Below, piece after piece: positions 58,021-64,000 of a stretch of 64,000 nucleotides of DNA (the first letter of the stretch is position 1; each line of letters begins with the position of its first letter). The stretch covers positions 20,154,481 to 20,218,480 of the forward strand of contig OY821746.1 in NCBI GenBank assembly GCA_963682055.1. The letters run 5' to 3'. The notes beneath the pieces were generated by a model. That model searched no databases. It was not told where the DNA came from and saw only the letters and a list, made by a program, of their open reading frames with translations. Origin of the DNA: Primula veris. Its lineage: Eukaryota; Streptophyta; Magnoliopsida; Ericales; Primulaceae. The position numbers and the translations under genes were made by a program.

Positions 58021-58512
58021 CACTATCCACAATGTATAAAACATTCAACACCCTACTTTTTACTCTACATCATCTTCTCTCTCTTACACCTAATAATTCA
58101 ACACGCACTTAAGTTTTACACTCTACAATGAGTGTGTTTAATAAAATTCAACACCCTAACCCCATCACTTTTATTTCATATTCTTATTTTCTTTTATATT
58201 TTTGTTTTTATGATTACATATTAATAATAATTATAGATTACAATTAAATTAAAATAATTTTATATTGTTTTTTTCTTTCTAATTTTTTTATTTCTAATTT
58301 TATATTCTTCATTTTTTTTATGCAAGTAATAAAGATGATAAATAAGGATAGTCATTATTAAAACAAATAAAGTTACATAAAACTTAAAATGCAATACAAT
58401 ACACTTAGCACACGACACGACTAAAGGTAACCCACATAACTTAATTAGTACAATAGACTCAACTCACAAACAATAAAGCTCTTAAATCACACATAGAAAT
58501 TTAAAAATCTCT

Positions 58513-59807
58513 TCAATCATGAAACATTCTGAATTTTGCCCATATGTGTTGGACTAGATCTGCTTGCAATTCGTGATGAACATTTGAATCACGCAACTCG
58601 GATCTAGCACGCACATGATTTGCAAATGCAGGTAGCACCTCGGTAGAGAATGGTTCCGGTGCACTAGACCCACTTGCCTCAGATTGATCATAATCGGTCC
58701 AATGTTGAGCATATGTGTCTCGTTCATCCTCAACAATCATATTATGCAATATGATACATGACCTCATGATGATAGCCAAATCGGCTATGTCCCACAAGCG
58801 GGCTGGTTCACGAATGATTTTAAATCGAGCCTGTAACACTTCAAATGCACGTTCGATGTCCTTCCGACATCCCTCCTGATATTTTGCAAATAACTTATCT
58901 GGTTAGCTTTGAGGAAGTCTAATTGATTTGACGAAAGTCGGATATGAGGGTAGATACCGTCAGTTAGATAGTATGCCATATTATACGGACGTTGATTCAC
59001 GAAGAAGTTGACTCTTGGAGTATTTCCCTGTTCAACATCATCGAACACTGGTGAACGGTCTAGAACATTTATATCATTCAATGTCCCCGGACATCCAAAA
59101 AAGGCATGCCAGATCCGTAGATCATGAGATGCAACTGCTTCAAGAATAACAGTGGTGGTTCCCTTATCTCCCCGAGTAAATTGACCTTCCCACGCTGTAG
59201 GACAATTTTTTCATTCCCAGTGCATGCAATCAATACTCCCAATCATTCCCGGGAACCCACGCATTTCACTAACATGCAGTATTCTTTGCAGGTCATCTTG
59301 AGTTGGGGCTCTGAGATACACTTGCTCATACAATTGTATGATTCCTTTACAGAATCTACGCAAGCACTCCAATGCTGTTGTACCTCCTATTTTGATGTAT
59401 TCATCGACCGCATCGGCCGCCACACCATATGCTAACATTCGCATGGCTGTGGTACATTTTGCTAATGGAGATATACCTTCTTTATTGAACGCGTCAACTC
59501 TTTGGGTGAAGTAGTTGTCATTGCTTGATAGGTTCCCAACGATCCGAAGGAAAACATGTTTTCGCATCCGGAATCGCCGACGAAACATTGCATCGTCATA
59601 TCTAGGTTGATCAGCAAAGTAGTCTTCAATCAGTCTTTGGTTTGCCGCTGCATGATCTCTATTGACATATTTTCTCTTACTACGAGGTGCGTAGTCTTCC
59701 TCTATTTTCTTTCGGCGCTCCCTGAAACGATTGATGATATACCTCTCTTCGATTTCAGATTGCCTTTTGTAAGCTTCGATATCAAAAGGAAATTCTGATG
59801 GATCCAT
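58513..59807 (-). pseudogene. Harbinger-type DDE transposase, inactivated
   Basis: From a probable start at 59807 (MDPSEFPFDIEAYKRQ) the frame matches plant PIF/Harbinger transposases (DDE_Tnp_4): FRMRKHVFLRIVGNL, RMLAYGVAADAVDEYIKIGG and GFPGMIGSIDCMHWE with the first catalytic Asp. It is cut by TGA at 59211-59213, where Trp is expected, then resumes (NCPTAWEGQFTRGDKGTTTV, LNDINVLDRSPVF with the second Asp). A frameshift follows near 58950 and a TAA near 58905. The tail reads DIERAFEVLQARFKIIREPA with the catalytic Glu, and CIILHNMIVEDERDTYAQ. Three lesions make it non-functional. Confidence 0.88.
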
Positions 59808-59880
59808 TGATATTTGTTTAGTAAAATGAGATTTATGGTATTGGTACATCAATGGAAGAATGAGTCCCCATTTATAAGAA

Positions 59881-60073
59881 ATTGAGTGGTTGAAATCGAC
59901 GGACTTTAAACAACTAATTGAATTTGGTTAATTTATAGATAAGATTGAATTCAAATTGAGTGGTTGAAATCGATGGACTCCAAACATTTAATTGAATTTA
60001 GTTAATTTATAGATAAGGATTGAATTCAAATTGAGTGGTTGAAACCGGCGGACTCCAAACATTTAATTCAAAT
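59881..60073. repeat. Tandem 75-bp repeat between the Harbinger genes
   Basis: Units start at 59881, 59955 and 60030 (the last is partial). Each begins ATTGAGTGGTTGAAA and continues with GGACTCCAAACATTTAATT and AATTTATAGATAAG. Copies differ at only a few positions, so the expansion is fairly recent. Confidence 0.9.
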
Positions 60074-60151
60074 GACAGAATACAGATAGACACTTTACGA
60101 CAAACATTAAAGCAGAAAAATGACAGAATACAATCAAGCATTTGACAACAA

Positions 60152-61165
60152 TTAATTTCCAAATAGCTCGTGGCCCAACTTCTCCAACAGCTCTTTGCTC
60201 CGGTCATCGAGATGCTCTTTTGAACTTAGCTTAATAAACATCTTCATCTTCTTAGCTTGAGTCCTTTCTTTCATCAACTGGTTTGTATCCTCTTGGTTCT
60301 TTACTATTTTGTCTAATCGTTCCAACTCTTGCTCCTTTAATTCATTCCACTCTTCATTGACCACTTCCAAGGCTGTGCCCTTTCCTTTCTTTTTACCTTT
60401 TTTCTTAGCTGCATCCCTCCCCATTGGACGAGCACTAGATCCTACAGAGTGGGAGTCACTAGCATCACTCTCGTGGGCTCTCTTGGATCCACTGCTTCCG
60501 GAGCCAGTATTTCCTCCTACTTTACTACCATAACGTGGTTGATTACGGATAGCGATCCATTCTGACATTAAATTAAAATGTCCAGTATTATCACTTGAAT
60601 ATAATTCATGCGCTTTTGCTAATCCATCATTTTCTGACCACCCGCTTTGTTGCATACGCTTAGCGTTATCATAAGCACCAATCCATTTGCCCAATATTTT
60701 GTTCATGTAGTTGTAATGATTTCTACATGAAGATCCATCACGCGGAGGATCAAATGAGCAATGCTCATTACAGTACTCAGCAATTTTGCCCCAATATGCT
60801 TCGCTTTTTTGGTTTCTCCCAACAACACTATCCGTTCCATATTTAATCCACCCACTAAGTAGCACCAAATTTTGAGCAGTGGTCCATTTCTCTCTTTTCC
60901 TGCGATCCGGAGTTGAATCATCTGGATTTGGAGCGACTTCCTTAACCTCGCTTATGCCACCAAGAGCCATTTGTGTAGAAAACTCAGGAAATTCTGTTGC
61001 TCCAACATTCGGAACATTTTTATTTTCCATTGGAGTAGAAGAATAATAAGGGGGTGTTTGAGATGAATATGACATCATCGATCCATAATATGGGTAGTTA
61101 AAAGGGTAATTAAAAGGGTAATTAGTAGAATTTTGGGTGTTAAATGGATTATTGTTGAGATCCAT
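60152..61165 (-). CDS. Harbinger ORF1, Myb/SANT-like DNA-binding protein, 337 aa
   Basis: The second protein of PIF/Harbinger elements, which binds the element ends and helps the transposase. The N-terminus is Asn/Tyr/Pro-rich (MDLNNNPFNTQNSTNYPFNY). A trihelix-type domain spans roughly residues 90-190: REKWTTAQNLVLLSGWIKYG, YWGKIAEYCNEHCSFDPPRD and CRNHYNYMNKILGKWIGAYD. A Ser-rich linker, a Lys-rich nuclear signal (AAKKKGKKKGKG) and a C-terminal coiled coil (LKEQELERLDKIVKNQEDTN) follow. The frame is intact while the partner transposase is broken. Automatic pipelines often label such ORFs as glutathione S-transferase T3-like; the transposon context argues otherwise. The in-frame ATG at 61264 is probably not used. 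Confidence 0.85.
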   Translation of the reverse strand: MDLNNNPFNTQNSTNYPFNYPFNYPYYGSMMSYSSQTPPYYSSTPMENKNVPNVGATEFPEFSTQMALGGISEVKEVAPNPDDSTPDRRKREKWTTAQNLVLLSGWIKYGTDSVVGRNQKSEAYWGKIAEYCNEHCSFDPPRDGSSCRNHYNYMNKILGKWIGAYDNAKRMQQSGWSENDGLAKAHELYSSDNTGHFNLMSEWIAIRNQPRYGSKVGGNTGSGSSGSKRAHESDASDSHSVGSSARPMGRDAAKKKGKKKGKGTALEVVNEEWNELKEQELERLDKIVKNQEDTNQLMKERTQAKKMKMFIKLSSKEHLDDRSKELLEKLGHELFGN

Positions 61166-61667
61166 TTCACTAAAAAAAGTGATATTTAGAGCTATAAACA
61201 AGAGTTTATTAGAAACTAATAGAAGAATTGTAGTAAAAAAGACGTTTTTTTTTCCTGTGTCCAAATCAAGTGAAACAAAGCTCTATATATAGGGGATAAA
61301 AAATGATGAATTTTGATATAAAAAAATTAAAAAAATAAATTAATTTACAATGAAATAATTGAGCTCAAATAATAAGGATGAGATAAAATTTCCGAAAATC
61401 CAACCGACTCATACAATAATGACAAGTGAAAGTGTACTACACTCTTCTTGCTTGGCCACACCAAATGATGACAAGTGGCAAAATGGTCCCCTTCCTTTTG
61501 TTTATTCAACCCGTTGAATGGTTTCAACACCATTTAATCCATCTAACATTCAACACCCTCTACAACACCTCCATTATATGCATTCAATACCCATTTTATT
61601 CATTCAACACATACATTGTAACTAGTCTTATACTAATAAGTAAACCGGATATGTAAAAAAGAATCTC

Positions 61668-62319
61668 CCGCATCTGAATACCCTCCCTCTCTATATCTAT
61701 CTATTTCGCACACAATTTTCTCTCTATCTCTCTTTATCTTCATTAAAGTTGGGGTTTAATGCAGAAGACGAGCTCATCCATCAAGCTCCAGCGGCGCCGC
61801 CAAGGAAGAGCAGACCGACGACGGCATAATTGTTAGGGCAAGTCGCCGGAGGATGATCTGAGATTGGTCGACTTGGCTGGGCGGCGTGCTTGAGACGGGA
61901 GTATGTCAAAAGAATGACTTGTGTGTGTATGTGTACGCGCGCGTGTGCAGATGGTGTGTGTATATAAGCATATATATATGTGTGTTTATATGTATACTTA
62001 CTGACTATGACATTTTTTTTGATCTTTAGTATATTTTGTTTTTTATTTGTGAATGAGCATTTCTATGTGGTTTTATTTTACTTATTTGGCTACAATTACA
62101 CAATTATAGGTTAAGTTATAATTGCACATATTTGTGTCCGAAAGGTGTTTGGTGAAATGATTGAATCCTCATGGACTATTACTAAATGAGTTACAATTAG
62201 TGATGCTAAGATTTCATCTGTATTTATTTGTTTTGTGAGATTTAGTTAATTTTTACTAGTAAGGTGGCTTGATTGACTTTATGCTTATACAACGGTATTC
62301 GGTTTCTCCGTTGTATTAT
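61668..62319. other. Intergenic with a GC-rich island
   Basis: 61680-61740 is a CTCTCTAT microsatellite region, followed by a GC-rich stretch (about 61760-61900, CTCCAGCGGCGCCGCCAAGG) and a GTGTGTGTATGTG tract near 61920-61985. The short frame from 61759 is only about 25 codons. The layout resembles the GC islands within the 1.2 kb repeats, but no clear homology was established. Confidence 0.4.
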
Positions 62320-63135
62320 ATTTAGTTTAATTTTATGCATTTTTATTGACTCATATGTATTTTTATACACTTTTGATGCAATTTATTATTGACCGCTATC
62401 CACTTTTATGCAATTTTTATTGATCAGTATCCATTTTTATGTACTTTTTATTGATACGAATCCATTTTTACGCACTTTTTATTGATATGTATCCATTTTT
62501 ATCCACCCGTATTCATTTTTTTTGCACTTTTTATTGACCCTTATCCACTTTTATGAAAATTTTATGCACATTTTATTCATTCTTTATGCACTTTTTATTG
62601 ACCCGTATCCACTTTTATCCACTTTTTTATTGACACGTATCCACTTTTATACAATTTTTATTGACCCTTATCCACTTTTATGAACATTTTATGCATTTTC
62701 TATTGATCCGTATCCACTTTTATGCATTTTTATGTACTTTTTATGCACCTGTATCAACTTTTATGCACATTTTATGCAATTTTTATTGATCCGTATCCAC
62801 TTTTATGCAATTTTTATTGATCCGTATCCACTTTTATGCAATTTTTATTGACCGTTTTCATTTTTTATGTACTTTTTATTGACCATTATCCACTTTTATG
62901 CACATTTTATGCACTTTTTATTTATCCATATCCAATTTTTATGCATTTTTTATTGACCCGTATCCACTTTTATTCACCTTTTATGCACTTTTTATTGACC
63001 CGTATTCACTTTTATGCATTTTTTTATTGATTCGTATCCACTTTTGTGCATATTTTATTTACTTTTTATTCACCCGTATCCACGTTTTACTGATCTGTAT
63101 CCAATTTTTATGGATTCGTATGCACTTTTGAATTT
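62320..63135. repeat. Minisatellite, about 30-45 bp units
   Basis: Some twenty degenerate units of TTTTATGCA(C/A)TTTTTATTGA followed by (C/T)CCGTATCCAC. Some units contain an extra TTTTATGCACATTTTATGCA. The frames that run through it are translations of the repeat and are not genes. Confidence 0.9.
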
Positions 63136-63779
63136 TTTGTGAATTTTTTCCTTTTTTATTGAAAGAATCTTTTTTTTTTTGTGAAAAAATCTTTTTGTTT
63201 TTTGAAAAAGCTATTTTTTTAATGAAAAAAGTGGTTTTTTTGTTGTTGTAATTTTTATGTATTTTTTCTAATTATTGTTATTTTTTGTAATTTTGAAAAT
63301 ATAGTTATTTTTTTGTAATTATTTTTTTAAAAGATTTTTGGAGAGAGAAATGATAATTTATAGATTGGTATAATGGCAATCGTGTAAATTGATTGAATTT
63401 TTAAAATGTGTAACTTATTGGGGATATAAACATTGATGTGTGGACTTTTAGAGTTAAAATATTAAAAGTGTGACTAATATGTAATTGCCCTTATTTTAGA
63501 TGATGCCGATTGGTAGGATTTGATATCCAATTGGAATTCCATATCCCAAGTTAAAATGTTGCACATCAAACACCACACGTCCAAGCTCACAAGATATATA
63601 GTTCTATCACATCCTTTTAATCCTACAAACAAACTCGATAAAGTCCGTTAGGCGCTATTTTCTTAGCTGATTTTTAGAATTTAGAATTACGTTGCTGTTT
63701 GGACAGTCACATCATTTACCTCTTAACAGTCTGACTTTTATGCTAAAAAAAATCTGAAAAATCAAAAAAACAAACTTAT
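63136..63779. other. T-rich intergenic DNA
   Basis: Low-complexity T-rich sequence after the minisatellite to about 63330, then ordinary AT-rich DNA. No gene or clear element. Confidence 0.4.
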
Positions 63780-63996
63780 TGTTGTAGGATATTATTGGGC
63801 CTATCTTGGTCTTTCCTAGCATATGTAACTCTACCCTCTACTATATAAAGAGCGTCACGGGTCACGGGTCTCTTGATGTATCTCTCTGTAAAATCATATT
63901 AATGAATAAACACTCCGCATGTTGTTTCTCATACCTCTCTCTATATCTATACATATCTCTATATATATCTATAACGAGCTAATATGTCACACAACA
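63780..63996 (+). repeat. Copia-type LTR at the right edge
   Basis: 217 bp from TGTTGTAGGATATTATTGGG to ATATGTCACACAACA. It has the same start, end and internal layout as the 31322 LTR: a CTATATAAAGAG TATA box near 63840 and AATGAATAAAC near 63902. It is followed by CGTT, the first bases of the CGTTATCAG primer region of the intact element. It is therefore probably the 5' LTR of a related plus-strand copia element that continues outside the window; a solo LTR is the alternative. Confidence 0.75.
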
Positions 63997-64000
63997 CGTT

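Larger units (their letters stand above)
57232..61667 (-). mobile_element. PIF/Harbinger element with nested insertion
   Basis: Bounded by a 39-bp inverted pair (57232-57270 and 61629-61667, one mismatch), each with the GAGATTC...TTACATATCC word toward the outside. It carries two minus-strand genes in the usual Harbinger pair: a Myb/SANT-like ORF1 and a DDE transposase. The arms also share ACAATGTAT further in, once the nested foldback element (57269-58020) is discounted. The exact outer termini and the 3-bp target duplication were not resolved. Confidence 0.7.

Noticed and set aside
60309..60533. Plus-strand 74-codon frame
   Set aside because: Antisense shadow of the Harbinger ORF1.
62836..63131. 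Plus-strand frames with repeated HFLLTRIHFY-like peptides
   Set aside because: Translation of a minisatellite whose unit length is compatible with an open frame. No start context or conservation.
1..64000. CRISPR array, operon or other prokaryotic system
   Set aside because: Intron-rich plant genes and plant transposons dominate, and no array of regular repeats with unique spacers is present. The tandem repeats lack spacer structure.

Overview
The window is nuclear DNA from a flowering plant, most likely a eudicot. It is AT-rich, its genes have many introns, and it carries a chloroplast NDH-complex gene, an F-box/FBA gene, Ty1-copia and PIF/Harbinger elements and many small inverted-repeat elements. 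About half is gene territory; most of the rest is repeats in various states of decay. All splice models were built by hand from frame, GT/AG signals and recalled family similarity.

Layout. 1-815 is a relatively GC-rich segment I cannot identify. 820-3260 is a decayed minus-strand 5' half of a Ty1-copia element of the same family as the intact one further right. 3.3-16.3 kb is gene-poor: one possible small ORF (6746-6985), a hAT-type MITE with target duplication (4673-4847), a 1.2 kb repeat (10366-11576) and a foldback element (13853-14062). 16309-28311 (minus) is a complete 18-exon UTP21/WDR36 gene, an SSU-processome WD40 protein of 908 aa. 28.3-39.4 kb is the intergenic space between UTP21 and the divergent NUB1 gene; it holds tandem repeats, a long-TIR element, a tRNA-like SINE remnant and a nearly intact 7.6 kb copia element (31322-38937, identical 203-bp LTR lengths, TTTTT flanks). 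39453-48550 (plus) is an 11-exon NUB1-like gene (ubiquitin-like plus UBA domains, 522 aa). 49556-52031 (minus) is a 5-exon NdhU gene. 52929-54089 (minus) is a single-exon F-box/FBA gene. 54.4-57.2 kb is repeats. 57232-61667 is a PIF/Harbinger element with an intact Myb/SANT-like ORF and a dead transposase, and with another foldback element nested in one arm. 62.3-63.1 kb is a minisatellite. 63780-63996 is an LTR whose element, if present, runs off the right edge.

The host genes do unrelated jobs (ribosome biogenesis, NEDD8/ubiquitin turnover, chloroplast electron transport, SCF-type recognition) and share no operon-like logic. The most interesting material is in the copia family. Gag and pol are separate ORFs in different frames, with a spacer conserved between the intact and decayed copies. 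The spacer and the 1.8 kb leader both carry plausible splice sites, and use of the spacer pair would fuse gag to pol in frame. Pol is interrupted by one TGA at a likely former CGA.
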